A DNA stretch of 64,000 nt, from NCBI RefSeq assembly GCF_012221945.1, contig NZ_CP032549.1, positions 1,426,001-1,490,000 of the forward strand, in the 5' to 3' direction. Position 1 is the stretch's first letter. Each line of letters begins with the position of its first letter. This document shows positions 25,880-34,315 of this stretch, piece by piece. The notes beneath the pieces were generated by a model. It ran no database searches. It saw nothing but the letters and a program-made list of their open reading frames with translations, and was not told the origin of the DNA. A program made the position numbers and the translations under genes. Origin of the DNA: Glutamicibacter mishrai (GTDB taxonomy: Bacteria > Actinomycetota > Actinomycetes > Actinomycetales > Micrococcaceae).

Positions 25880-27295
25880 TCACCACTCGCCGCTTGGCCT
25901 ACCCACCAATTCAGTACCCCCATGCATGGTTCCGGTCGGTATCCCTAACGCCACCGGTTGCGGACCGCTGCTGCAGCAAGAGGACTCCTGCTGCGCCGGA
26001 GCATCGCACGAGCCACCCAGATCCGTGGAGCAGACTCCGGTTTCCGGCAGTTCCAGCTCCAGTCGCTCAGCTGCTTGGGCATCCCCGGAGAGCGCAGCGG
26101 CGATCGAGCGGATCTGCTCATAGCCGGTGGCCAGCAAGAAGGTCGGAGCGCGGCCGTAGCTCTTCATGCCGACGATGTAGAAGTTCTTCTCCGGGTGTGC
26201 CAGAACCTTCTCCCCGTGGGCGCTGACCGTGCCACAACTATGGAATTCTGGATCGATCAATGGTCCCAATTGCCGTGGCGCTTCAACGCTTTCATCCAGA
26301 TCCAGACGCAGCTCAGAAAGCATCTGCAGATCCGGGCGGAAACCGGTCGCGGCAATAATGCGATCCACCACCAGCTCTCGCTCGTCGGCCAAGACAACCG
26401 TCAGTTGCTCTTCAGGCTTCATCGCTGCCACCGAGACGTTCTCCAGCAGTTGCACGTTGCCGTTCTCCACCAGCCGGCGCAGGCTTGTGCCTAGTTGCCC
26501 TCGCGCGGGTAATTGGTCAGCGGCTCCTCCTCCGTAGAGGCGAATCGGGTTGGCCACCCCACGCAAACCCCATTGGATCTTCGTGTCTGGGTACTGCTTC
26601 TGCAAGCGGCCCAGGGCGATGATCGTATTGGCCGCCGAATGCCCCGCTCCGAGCACCAGCAAGGATTTTCCTGCTAGTTCCTGCCGGTCGGCGCCCAGCG
26701 GGTCAGGAAGTCCACCGAGGATGAATCCGCGTTCGCGAGCTTCGGCTTCACCGATGGCGTCGATACCCGCTCGGCCGACCGGGCTTGGCTGGTTCCAGGT
26801 GCCGCTAGCATCCACCACGGCGCGGCCGATCAGGTCCACCGGTCCATCCGCGGTTTCCGTACGTACCAGGAATGCTGACTCGTCGCGCCCTGCGGTGCGC
26901 GCCTTATCAGCTCCGCGGCCATCCTCCAGCAAACGACTCACCTTCACCACGCGGTGGCCATACCGGATACGCGGCTGCATTTCGGGGTGGGCAGCCAGAG
27001 GTTCCAGGTACTCGCGTACCAGTTCTCCACCGGTGGGTAGCTTGGTGATCCGAGGCGCTTCCCAGTCCCCCGCATATCCTTCGCATGGGGTTTCCAGCAG
27101 GCGCCTGGCTGCGGCGTCGATGTTGAATCGCCAAGGAGAGAAGAGCTTAATGTGCGCCCACTGTTGCATGGCGGCGCCCGCATGCTCCCCTGATTCCAGA
27201 ACCAGGACTTCCTGTCCGCGTTCGCGCAGGTGTGCGGCGGTGGCCAGGCCGATAGGCCCGGCACCGATGACAATCACTGGATACGGCTGGCTCAT
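25880..27295 (-). CDS. FAD-dependent oxidoreductase of the arsenic cluster, Cys-rich tail
   Basis: A 471-residue flavoprotein of the flavin-monooxygenase/thioredoxin-reductase-like class. FAD binds at VIVIGAGPIGLATAAHLRER, NAD(P) at LLVLGAGHSAANTI, and the C-terminal ATG motif reads AATGFRPD. The last 40 residues contain CSTDLGGSC and SSCCSS, five cysteines in 25 residues, which could bind As(III). The gene is last in the acr3-arsC-flavoprotein order, with good spacing and AAGGAG before the ATG. Similar flavoproteins are frequent in actinobacterial ars operons, where roles in arsenic oxidation or thiol reduction have been proposed (ArsO-like). Which reaction it performs is not clear. Confidence 0.8.
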   Translation of the reverse strand: MSQPYPVIVIGAGPIGLATAAHLRERGQEVLVLESGEHAGAAMQQWAHIKLFSPWRFNIDAAARRLLETPCEGYAGDWEAPRITKLPTGGELVREYLEPLAAHPEMQPRIRYGHRVVKVSRLLEDGRGADKARTAGRDESAFLVRTETADGPVDLIGRAVVDASGTWNQPSPVGRAGIDAIGEAEARERGFILGGLPDPLGADRQELAGKSLLVLGAGHSAANTIIALGRLQKQYPDTKIQWGLRGVANPIRLYGGGAADQLPARGQLGTSLRRLVENGNVQLLENVSVAAMKPEEQLTVVLADERELVVDRIIAATGFRPDLQMLSELRLDLDESVEAPRQLGPLIDPEFHSCGTVSAHGEKVLAHPEKNFYIVGMKSYGRAPTFLLATGYEQIRSIAAALSGDAQAAERLELELPETGVCSTDLGGSCDAPAQQESSCCSSGPQPVALGIPTGTMHGGTELVGRPSGEW

Positions 27296-27330
27296 GGATT
27301 TCTCCTTACCTTGCTGACAACGGTAGGTGA

Positions 27331-27744
27331 TTAGTTGGCTGGAAGTAACTCGGAAATCAGGGTTTCAATCCGCCCGCGGATCTCATCGCGAATCGGGCGA
27401 ACGGCCTCCACGCCCTGGCCTGCTGGATCATCGAGCTTCCAGTCTTCGTAGCGCTTGCCTGGGAAGATCGGGCAGGTGTCCCCGCAGCCCATGGTGATCA
27501 CGACATCAGATTCCTTGACCGCTTCGGTGGTGAGGATCTTCGGGGTTTCTGCCGACATGTCGATGCCTTCTTCGGCCATCGCCTGCACCGCTGCGGGGTT
27601 GACGGAATCAGCCGGGGCGGAACCTGCCGAGCGGACCTCGATCCTTCCCTGGGCCAGATGCGAAAGGTAGGCGGCGGCCATTTGCGAGCGTCCTGCATTG
27701 TGGATGCAGACGAAGAGCACCGAGGGCTTATTGATATCAGTCAT
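27331..27744 (-). CDS. arsC: Arsenate reductase ArsC, low-molecular-weight phosphatase type
   Basis: A 137-residue enzyme reducing arsenate to arsenite in the cytoplasm. The phosphate-binding loop CIHNAGRSQMAAA supplies the nucleophilic Cys and Arg (C-x5-R). The second redox pair is in MGCGDTCPIFPG, and the Asp acid is in DDPAG. This is the thioredoxin/mycothiol-coupled family; mycothiol is the likely reductant in an actinobacterium. ATG 27744 follows AAGGAAC; the longer frame to 27807 overlaps acr3. The gene lies 11 nt behind acr3, so reduction and efflux are co-expressed. Confidence 0.93.
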   Translation of the reverse strand: MTDINKPSVLFVCIHNAGRSQMAAAYLSHLAQGRIEVRSAGSAPADSVNPAAVQAMAEEGIDMSAETPKILTTEAVKESDVVITMGCGDTCPIFPGKRYEDWKLDDPAGQGVEAVRPIRDEIRGRIETLISELLPAN

Positions 27745-27755
27745 GATGATGTTCC

Positions 27756-28844
27756 TTAGGCTGAAGTGGTGGCGAGTTGGGTGGAAGGAAAGAACTTGCG
27801 TGACCAAAGGGCCACGTAAACCAGGGCTACCAGGATGGGCACCTCGATCAGCGGGCCGACAACGCCGGCCAAGGCCTGGCCGCTGGTTGCACCGAAGGTG
27901 GCGATGGCTACCGCAATGGCCAATTCGAAGTTGTTTCCTGCGGCGGTAAAGGCCAGCGTGGTGGTGCGCGGGTAGCCGAGATTCAGCGCCCTGCCGATGA
28001 ACATGCCAGCGCCAAAAACGACTACGAAGTAGGTGAGCAGCGGGATCGCCATGCGAAGCACATCCAATGGCTTGGAAGTGATGTTATCTCCCTGCAAGGC
28101 GAAGAGCAGGACGATGGTGAACAGCAAACCGTAGAGCGCCCAAGGCCCGATTTTCGGGAGGAACTTGCCTTCGTACCATTCGCGTCCCTTGGCTTTTTCG
28201 CCAAGGATGCGAGTCAAGAATCCAGCCACCAATGGAATGCCGAGGAACACCAGGACCGAGGCGGTGATTGCTGCGATGGAGAATTCTGCGCTGGTGGTTT
28301 CCAGTCCTAGCCAAGATGGCAGCAGCTGGAGGTAGAACCAGCCCAGCGCGCCGAAGGCGATGACTTGGAAGATCGAGTTGATGGCTACCAGGACGGCCGC
28401 GGCCTCGCGGTCCCCACAGGCCAGGTCGTTCCAGATGAACACCATGGCGATGCAGCGGGCCAAGCCGACAATGATCAACCCGGTGCGGTACTCGGGCAAG
28501 TCAGCAAGGAAGATCCAGGCCAGCACGAACATGAAGGCTGGTGCGAGCACCCAGTTGATCACCAGCGAGGTGATCATGAGCTTCTTATCGGCCAGAACCT
28601 TGCCGGTTTCGTTGTAGCGGACCTTGGCCAAGACGGGGTACATCATCACCAGCAAACCGATGGCAATTGGAATCGAGACCCCGGCGACGGTGAACTGGTC
28701 AAGCAATTCCCCGAGCTTCGGGAAGATACGGCCGATTCCCAGACCCACGGCCATAGCAAGCAGGATCCACAGCGCGAGATATCGGTCGAGGAAAGAAAGC
28801 TTTTGCACCACGGGGGCGGTGTCTGGCGCGGGCGCGGCTGTCAC
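27756..28844 (-). CDS. acr3: Arsenite efflux permease Acr3
   Basis: A 362-residue permease with ten membrane segments. The Acr3 family signatures are clear: NWVLAPAFMFVLAWIFL, GLARCIAMVFIWNDLACGD with its conserved Cys, and AFTAAGNNFELAIAVAIATF. It expels arsenite using the proton gradient. Translation begins at GTG 28844. It heads the minus-strand ars operon and is divergent from arsR; the operator between them should let ArsR repress both directions until arsenite binds. Confidence 0.93.
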   Translation of the reverse strand: MTAAPAPDTAPVVQKLSFLDRYLALWILLAMAVGLGIGRIFPKLGELLDQFTVAGVSIPIAIGLLVMMYPVLAKVRYNETGKVLADKKLMITSLVINWVLAPAFMFVLAWIFLADLPEYRTGLIIVGLARCIAMVFIWNDLACGDREAAAVLVAINSIFQVIAFGALGWFYLQLLPSWLGLETTSAEFSIAAITASVLVFLGIPLVAGFLTRILGEKAKGREWYEGKFLPKIGPWALYGLLFTIVLLFALQGDNITSKPLDVLRMAIPLLTYFVVVFGAGMFIGRALNLGYPRTTTLAFTAAGNNFELAIAVAIATFGATSGQALAGVVGPLIEVPILVALVYVALWSRKFFPSTQLATTSA

Positions 28845-28868
28845 TGAGTCATCACTCCAAGATTAGAC

Positions 28869-28926
28869 ATCGACGATTATCGATATCTTGAGTATGATGA
28901 CATATATAGATGTTTGTCAATATATG
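28869..28926. promoter_or_regulatory. ArsR operator region
   Basis: Two inverted repeats lie between acr3 and arsR. ATCGA-N6-TCGAT is at 28869-28884, and CATATAT-N12-ATATATG is at 28901-28926, just before arsR. Both are plausible ArsR dimer sites; which is bound cannot be told. Confidence 0.6.
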
Positions 28927-28953
28927 GCAGGATCAACAAGAAAGCACGAAAAT

Positions 28954-29328
28954 ATGAGCGCGAACGCAGTGAATTCAACGGAACTCGAAGCCGAGATCCT
29001 TGATGCCCCGTGCTGCGTACCAGCCCAAGGCGACAACGTCTTGCAGGCCGAAGAAGCAGAGCAGCTGGCTGCACGATTCAAGGCGCTGAGCGACCCCAAC
29101 CGCCTGCGTATTCTCTCGATTGTTGCCGCGAACGACAGCGAAGAGACCTGCGTCTGCGACTTGCCAGAACCGCTGGGACTCAAGCAGCCCACCGTCTCGC
29201 ATCACCTGAAAATCCTGGTGGATGCCGGCATCCTGCATCGCGAAAAGCGCGGAGTCTGGGCCTACTTTTCCCTCGTGCCGGGAGCTCTGGAATCGCTGAG
29301 TTCCACCCTCGTGACACCCAAGAAGTAG
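28954..29328 (+). CDS. arsR: Arsenical-responsive repressor ArsR
   Basis: A 124-residue winged-helix repressor. RFKALSDPNRLRILSIV opens the DNA-binding domain and LKQPTVSHHLKILVDAGIL is the recognition helix. The metal-site motif ETCVCDLPEPL gives two of the arsenite-binding cysteines; an additional CC pair sits near residue 20. ATG 28954 is used because the protein then has normal length; the open frame extends to 28888 through the operator. It represses acr3-arsC and itself. It converges with the acetyltransferase gene, leaving only 10 nt between the stops. Confidence 0.9.
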   Translation: MSANAVNSTELEAEILDAPCCVPAQGDNVLQAEEAEQLAARFKALSDPNRLRILSIVAANDSEETCVCDLPEPLGLKQPTVSHHLKILVDAGILHREKRGVWAYFSLVPGALESLSSTLVTPKK

Positions 29329-29338
29329 TCGAAAGACT

Positions 29339-29860
29339 CTAGAGCCTCAACTCATAGAGGTAAGTATCCAGCCACTGTCCGGCCACCTCGCCCCGAGCGC
29401 CCTGTGCGATGCGCTCGCGCCGGCCCACCTCGCGGAACCCGGCTTTCAGATGCAGGGAACGGCTCGCCTTGTTCTGGGCGATAATCGAGGACTGAATGGT
29501 CCAATAGCCAAGCTCCCTGGCGCGGCTGACGAGTTCGTTCAGCAATGCCTGCCCGACTCCCCGGCCGGAACTTTTCGGATCAACATACACCGAATGCTCA
29601 ATGACTCCACGGTAGGCAGGCCGCTCAGAAATCGGCCCGGCGGCTGCCCAGCCAAGCACTTCATCCGATGGTGACAGGGCCACGATGTTCAGAGCAGCGA
29701 TTTTGCTCCGCAAGAATTTCTCCCGGGCCGGTGGCTCGGATTCGAAGGTCGCCAGGCCGCTGGAAATTCCAGCCGCATAAATCCGGGCTAATTCATCCCA
29801 GTGCTTTTCGGTCATATCGATGATTTGGAAGCCGAGTTCCTTGTTGATCGCCACACCCAC
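29339..29860 (-). CDS. GNAT acetyltransferase, phosphinothricin/ArsN1-like
   Basis: A 173-residue GCN5-related N-acetyltransferase. The acetyl-CoA loop reads SSGRGVGQALLNEL, preceded by HSVYVDP and followed by SSIIAQNKASRSLHLKAGF, the pattern of the phosphinothricin acetyltransferase group. Lying directly beside arsR, it fits ArsN1, which acetylates the arsenical antibiotic arsinothricin in other bacteria. That assignment rests on the subfamily and position, not on a diagnostic residue. It is encoded on the strand opposite to arsR with a weak start (GTG 29860 or 29854), so it has its own promoter. A generic phosphinothricin or amino-acid acetyltransferase remains possible. Confidence 0.8.
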   Translation of the reverse strand: MGVAINKELGFQIIDMTEKHWDELARIYAAGISSGLATFESEPPAREKFLRSKIAALNIVALSPSDEVLGWAAAGPISERPAYRGVIEHSVYVDPKSSGRGVGQALLNELVSRARELGYWTIQSSIIAQNKASRSLHLKAGFREVGRRERIAQGARGEVAGQWLDTYLYELRL

Positions 29861-29904
29861 ATCCTATAACCGTCGTTGAATTCCGCAGGCAGGCGAGCAG
29901 AAAA

Positions 29905-29942
29905 CAAGCGGTGCGAGCATCCCCATCTGCTCGCGCCGCTTG
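29905..29942 (-). terminator. Terminator after the interrupted secreted-protein gene
   Basis: On the minus strand CAAGCGG-GCGAGCA and TGCTCGC-CCGCTTG make a 14-bp stem with one mismatch and a 7-nt loop, followed by TTTTC. Confidence 0.7.
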
Positions 29943-29951
29943 CCAGCTCTC

Positions 29952-31097
29952 TTACTTGGCTATCGAAACGAACCGATCGATTGCCAGCTCACCCGAAGTG
30001 GCATCATCAGCGTCATCCCCCAGGCCCATGGCACCGATTGTCTCGGTGGCCGTTAAGGCTCGTGTATCAGTCGAATAATTTTCGACAACAATCTGGCCAT
30101 CCTCATGGATCCGCTGGCGATACTCAAATTTCTCGACTTCGCCTTGGCCCACGGCTGTGATATCAACCGGCACTTCCTTGAAGGTGCCCGACTCCCAATC
30201 CAGTTGCACCATGGCGCCAACTGCTGTGGCCCCCGTTAGCCGGGTGTCCATTGAGACTTCCAGCGGCTCGTCAACGTACAGATCCCGGGTCCCGTTCTCG
30301 ACGCAATTCGAGTCTGCACCACCGTTGGATTGCGTTGGAGGAACTTCGTCCTCGGGACAGGTCCAATCGGTGATCACCCCGTAACCACTCCCGTCCTCCC
30401 ACAGGCCCACATATCCGGTGTGCGCATCTCCCGCGACACCCTCCAGCTCTCCGATTTCGGTCCAGAACAGCTTCATCATCTGATCATGATTCTGCAAGTG
30501 CTCCACCGGTGGCACAATGGCCCGGCCTTCCGAACGCTCCAGCACCGCAGTGGCGGACGAGAAATCGATAGAACCGAACGTTCCGGACACCGTGGCTTCG
30601 CGGGTGCTGTAGCTGTTCGTGGAACTGTGGTGCCGCCACGAATCAGTGATTACTTCACCAACTCCGGTCACCACAAGATCAACCGGATATTCTCCGCCGA
30701 CCTCGAATTCTCCTGACTCATCGTTGTAGATGTAGTTGATGAAGGTTCCCGAGATCGATGCCGATGCCAATTCCGGGTCGATATTCGCCACGGTATTCTC
30801 TCCGCTGACTTCATGCGCGGAGAGCAGGTCGCAAGCGCCTTCCTGATCGATCGATTCTCCCGGTTCACAGTTATAGGATTCGATGTACGCAGGAGAATAA
30901 CCATCAGGATATCCGCTGATCAAAATCGCATGGACATTACCCTACAGCCCGTCCAACGAGCCTTCATGAACCATTTTCACGGAGAACCCGTAGTATTCCT
31001 CTTCAACAACCGGGCTCGCTTGGGCGGCACCGGCTCCCGACTTTGCCAAAGCCACCGCGCTCAGGCCCAGAGTTGTTCTATACAAGATCTTTCGCAT
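29952..31097 (-). pseudogene. Secreted protein of unknown function, split by an in-frame TAG
   Basis: The gene starts at ATG 31097 behind GGGAGA and encodes a Sec signal peptide (MRKILYRTTLGLSAVALAKS, cleaved near AQA-SP). After 51 residues a TAG at 30942-30944 stops the frame. The same frame then continues without interruption for 320 residues to 29952, ending in FVSIAK. The continuation has no start codon with a ribosome-binding site. Sequence after the stop is rich in Asp, Glu, Gly and Thr with several Cys (YNCEPGES, DWTCPEDE, SNCVENGT), suggesting an exported beta-rich protein with disulfides. I recognise no family. A recent nonsense mutation or a sequencing error are both possible. Confidence 0.65.
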
Positions 31098-31614
31098 AGT
31101 TTTGTCTCCCCATTGAGGCGAAAGGAATGCGGCCAGGATCCCGACCACCGGTGAATCATGCATCTAGACAAAAGGGGTGGCAAGGCAGTTCACCATACCG
31201 TGCTCTTACCGTTACCATCGCCATGCCTCAGATGACACCACCACCCACCGTCGACTGAACAGATTCAAACTCGAACCCTCAGGTCGACCCGCCATAAGCT
31301 ATGAGCGCGTCCCATCCTGTCTATAGTCAGTCCTACCAACTCGTTATCAAATGTCTGCGTCTTCCGTGACACCAGCAGCTCTTCAATATCGGCAATTTTT
31401 ACGGGACCGATGCTGCTGGCCGCGATGGCTTCATGGACCGGAGGCTGGAATTCAACATGGTGGCTGACGGTGTTCTTCGCTGCACTCGGCCCGCTGCTCA
31501 TCTTCCAGCTTTCGCTCAAGAATTGGCCATTCGCCAGTTCCCGATGACAGCACAGCAACGGCCACGGTGGGTGGCTGCGCCGCCCCGCCCTGGCCGTTAG
31601 CCGATGCTCCACCG
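31098..31614. other. Gene-free stretch
   Basis: About 520 bp between two minus-strand genes. A 115-codon minus-strand frame (31265-31612) has a plausible-looking C-terminal half (VKIADIEELLVSRKTQTFDN) but a random N-terminal half and no ribosome-binding site. It may be debris of an older gene. Confidence 0.4.
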
Positions 31615-32658
31615 CTATGGGGTACTGCGGTGCTCGTTCCTGATCTGCCCCACTAGCTCGGCAAGCATATCCTCCAAGGTCACCATGCCGGTCACTTGTT
31701 CTCCCTCGGCATCGCGCACCAGCGCCAGGTGCGCGCCGGAGAGCTGCATCTCCTGCAGCGCCGCGCGCACGCTTTGCTTGCCACTGAATGAGGGCAAGTC
31801 TCGGATCAAGCTACCTGGCAGCGGTTGCAGGCGAGCGTGCGCGTCTGCACCCAAGACGTCTTTGACGTGGACATACCCTATAGCAGTTCCGTCGGGTTGT
31901 ACCAGCGGGAATCGCGAGAAGCCATCAGCGGCAGCCATTTCGACGTCCTCCACGGTGCAATCCACAGGAAGCGTCTGGACTTCTTCGAAACTGATGGCCA
32001 CCGAATCGATGCGCCGGGCATCAAAGTGTAGCGCGCCCATCAACAGCTGCTCGTCGTGCTCGTCCAAGACGCCTCCTTCGCGGGATTCGGCGACCATGGA
32101 AGAAACCTCGTCACGCGTGAAGGTGCTGGCCACTTCGTTCTTGGGGGCCACCTTGAAGATGCGCAACACCACGTTGCCCATTGCGTTCATCAGCCACAAC
32201 ACCGGACGCAGGACCTTCACCAGAATAACCATGCTCGGCCCCAGGATCAGCGCCATGCGTTCCGGGCCAGCAAGGGCCATGTTCTTCGGCACCATCTCCG
32301 CGAGCACCACGTGCAGGTAAGTCACTGCGATCAGCGCGATCGCGTAGGACAGCGCGTCGATCATGCCCGCCGGGATGCCAATGGCCTCGAAAGGCCCGGC
32401 CACCGCGTACTTCACCAGCGGCTTGGTGACATAGCCCAGCGCCAACGAACACACAGTGATGCCCAGCTGCGCCCCGGCCATGACCAGAGAAACGTTTTCA
32501 ATGGCCCAGAGGGTCATCTTCGCGCTGCGGCTGCCTTCGATGGCCTTGGGCTCGATAATGCTCCGGCGTGCCGAGATCAGCGCGAATTCGGCGCCGACAA
32601 AGTAGAAGTTCGCAGCAAGCAACAGGATCGTGACAAGAATTCCGAGAAGATCGCTCAT
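31615..32658 (-). CDS. CNNM/HlyC-CorC-type membrane protein with CBS pair
   Basis: A 347-residue protein. The N-terminal DUF21 (CNNM) transmembrane domain has ANFYFVGAEFALISARRS and ELGITVCS-like helices (AQLGITVCSLALGY). A CBS-domain pair follows (VDCTVEDVEMAAADGFSRFP and LALVRDAEGEQVTGMVTLED). The CorC-type C-terminal domain is absent, so it is shorter than its upstream partner. The family is linked to magnesium/cobalt efflux or homeostasis; the old name hemolysin is misleading. The ATG lies within the stop of the upstream gene (TGATG) behind GGGGAGG. Confidence 0.85.
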   Translation of the reverse strand: MSDLLGILVTILLLAANFYFVGAEFALISARRSIIEPKAIEGSRSAKMTLWAIENVSLVMAGAQLGITVCSLALGYVTKPLVKYAVAGPFEAIGIPAGMIDALSYAIALIAVTYLHVVLAEMVPKNMALAGPERMALILGPSMVILVKVLRPVLWLMNAMGNVVLRIFKVAPKNEVASTFTRDEVSSMVAESREGGVLDEHDEQLLMGALHFDARRIDSVAISFEEVQTLPVDCTVEDVEMAAADGFSRFPLVQPDGTAIGYVHVKDVLGADAHARLQPLPGSLIRDLPSFSGKQSVRAALQEMQLSGAHLALVRDAEGEQVTGMVTLEDMLAELVGQIRNEHRSTP

Positions 32659-34001
32659 CACTTCGCCTCCCCTTCTACCTGCTCGCTGACCTTCACGTCA
32701 ATGGTGGCGATCCGCTGCTCATCCATGGCGTGAATAGTGAACTGCAGCTCCTTGGGCCCACTGCCTGGCTCGCCGGGCACAACTAGGTCAACGACATCGC
32801 CCACCTCGCCGAATCTGCCTAGCTGAACCGTGAGCAATCCTGCGAGGGTCTCGTAGTCCGCGTCGTGCGGGATGCGGCAGCCCAGCAGTTCATTGGCCTC
32901 GTCCGGGCGAAGTGCCGCGTCAAGCCGCCAGGTATCTTCCGAAAGCACCTGCACGGTGAAATCTTCAGGGTCATGCTCGTCGCGCACTTCACCGACGATT
33001 TCTTCCACGAGATCCTCCAAGGTCAGCATGCCAGCAACGTCGCCGGTCTCGTCAATCAGCACTGCCATCTGCAACCCGTCGCTGCGCAGCTGGTCCATCA
33101 GGTCATCAAGCTCGATGGTGTCAGGGACCAGCCGGGCTTCTTCGGCAAAGCCGCCCACCGGCGTCTGCTGGCGTTCTTCATAGGGGACAGCGAGCAGGGC
33201 ACGGATATGCACGAGCCCTAGAATCCGGTGTCCGCTCTCGCCGGCCAGCGGGAATCGGGAGTGCCCGGTGCGCGCCGCCAGCTGGAGCACCTCGTGCACC
33301 GTTTGCTCAGCGCCCACGGTGACCATCCGGGAACGGGCTGTCATCACGTCGTGGCCGCGGCGGTTGCCGAAAGCCACGGTCCGGCGAAGCATCTCCGCGG
33401 TTTCCGAAGGTAAGACACCTTCGCGGGCCGAGTGCCCCACCAGCGCCACGAGCTCCTCGGCAGAACGGGTGGAGGCCAATTCCTCCTGAGGCTCGATGCC
33501 GAAACGGCGGACAATCCAGTTCGCGTTGCCATTGAAGAACGCCAGGAATGGCTTGGTCACGGTGCTGAAGCCGCGCTGGAATCCCACCACGGCCTTGGCC
33601 GTCTCGAAGGGCTTGGCAATGGCCAGGTTCTTGGGCACCAGCTCGCCGAACACCATGGTCAAGACGGTGGCCAGCACCAGCGCGAGGGCTATGGAGGCCG
33701 ACCTGGCCAGCGCCTCGTTGAGTCCGAGGTCCTGTAGCGGCCCTACGACAAGGGCCGCGATGGCGGGCTCGGCCAAAAAGCCGATGCCCAAGTTGGTGAG
33801 GGTGATCCCCAGCTGCGCACCCGAAAGCTGGGTGGACAAGGTTTCCATGCCCTTCAGGACACCCGAGGCGCGGCGGTCGCCGGCCTCGGTGGCTTGCTTC
33901 ACCCGGTTTCGATTGACCGTGATCAGGGAGAATTCAGCGGCTACGAACAAACCGCATCCGAGAATGAGGAGCATTGCTATGAGCAGCGAGATCCATTCCA
34001 T
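32658..34001 (-). CDS. CNNM/HlyC-CorC-type membrane protein with CBS and CorC_HlyC domains
   Basis: A 447-residue paralogue of the downstream gene with the full domain set. The DUF21 domain opens with LLIAMLLILGCGLFVAAEFS and SAQLGITLTNLG-like helices. Two CBS motifs follow (SRFPLAGESGHRILGLVHIR and MAVLIDETGDVAGMLTLED). The CorC_HlyC transporter-associated domain at the end includes WRLDAALRPDEANELLGC. I use ATG 34001 because AGGGGG lies eight bases before it; GTG 34010 is the alternative. The two genes form an operon and may act as a heteromeric magnesium-homeostasis system, as similar pairs occur widely in actinobacteria. Confidence 0.85.
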   Translation of the reverse strand: MEWISLLIAMLLILGCGLFVAAEFSLITVNRNRVKQATEAGDRRASGVLKGMETLSTQLSGAQLGITLTNLGIGFLAEPAIAALVVGPLQDLGLNEALARSASIALALVLATVLTMVFGELVPKNLAIAKPFETAKAVVGFQRGFSTVTKPFLAFFNGNANWIVRRFGIEPQEELASTRSAEELVALVGHSAREGVLPSETAEMLRRTVAFGNRRGHDVMTARSRMVTVGAEQTVHEVLQLAARTGHSRFPLAGESGHRILGLVHIRALLAVPYEERQQTPVGGFAEEARLVPDTIELDDLMDQLRSDGLQMAVLIDETGDVAGMLTLEDLVEEIVGEVRDEHDPEDFTVQVLSEDTWRLDAALRPDEANELLGCRIPHDADYETLAGLLTVQLGRFGEVGDVVDLVVPGEPGSGPKELQFTIHAMDEQRIATIDVKVSEQVEGEAK

Positions 34002-34315
34002 TATTTGCACCCCCTGTCCTTCGAAGCCTGTGCGGTAATCCTGCCGGGCAGAGGGCTGGAACTATGAGATCTACTGTCGCCTGAAGCGTCCATCATTCCC
34101 TTCCGGCCACAGTATCTTCCTGTGGCCTGATGTGTTCTCACCATTATCCGGCACGCGGCAGGGCAATTTGCTTGAACCGTACATCTGTTTGCCGGATTCC
34201 CCACTTCTGCACAGCAATTTCATAGAAGAGCCAGCTGGAAGCCTCCATGAAGATGTCGGCGGCTTAGTCAATCACGTGACCATCAACCATCTTCTCCAAA
34301 CATGAGGGCATTGCC
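34002..34315. other. Gene-free stretch beside the ISL3 element
   Basis: About 310 bp upstream of the CNNM pair up to the left inverted repeat of the insertion element. No ribosome-binding site or domain-like frame was found. It should contain the promoter of the CNNM operon. Confidence 0.4.

Noticed and set aside
31265..31612. A 115-codon minus-strand gene
   Set aside because: N-terminal half looks random; no start signal. At most debris of an old gene.
31615..34001. Hemolysins
   Set aside because: The old name comes from a misattributed homologue; DUF21 plus CBS domains indicate ion-homeostasis membrane proteins.
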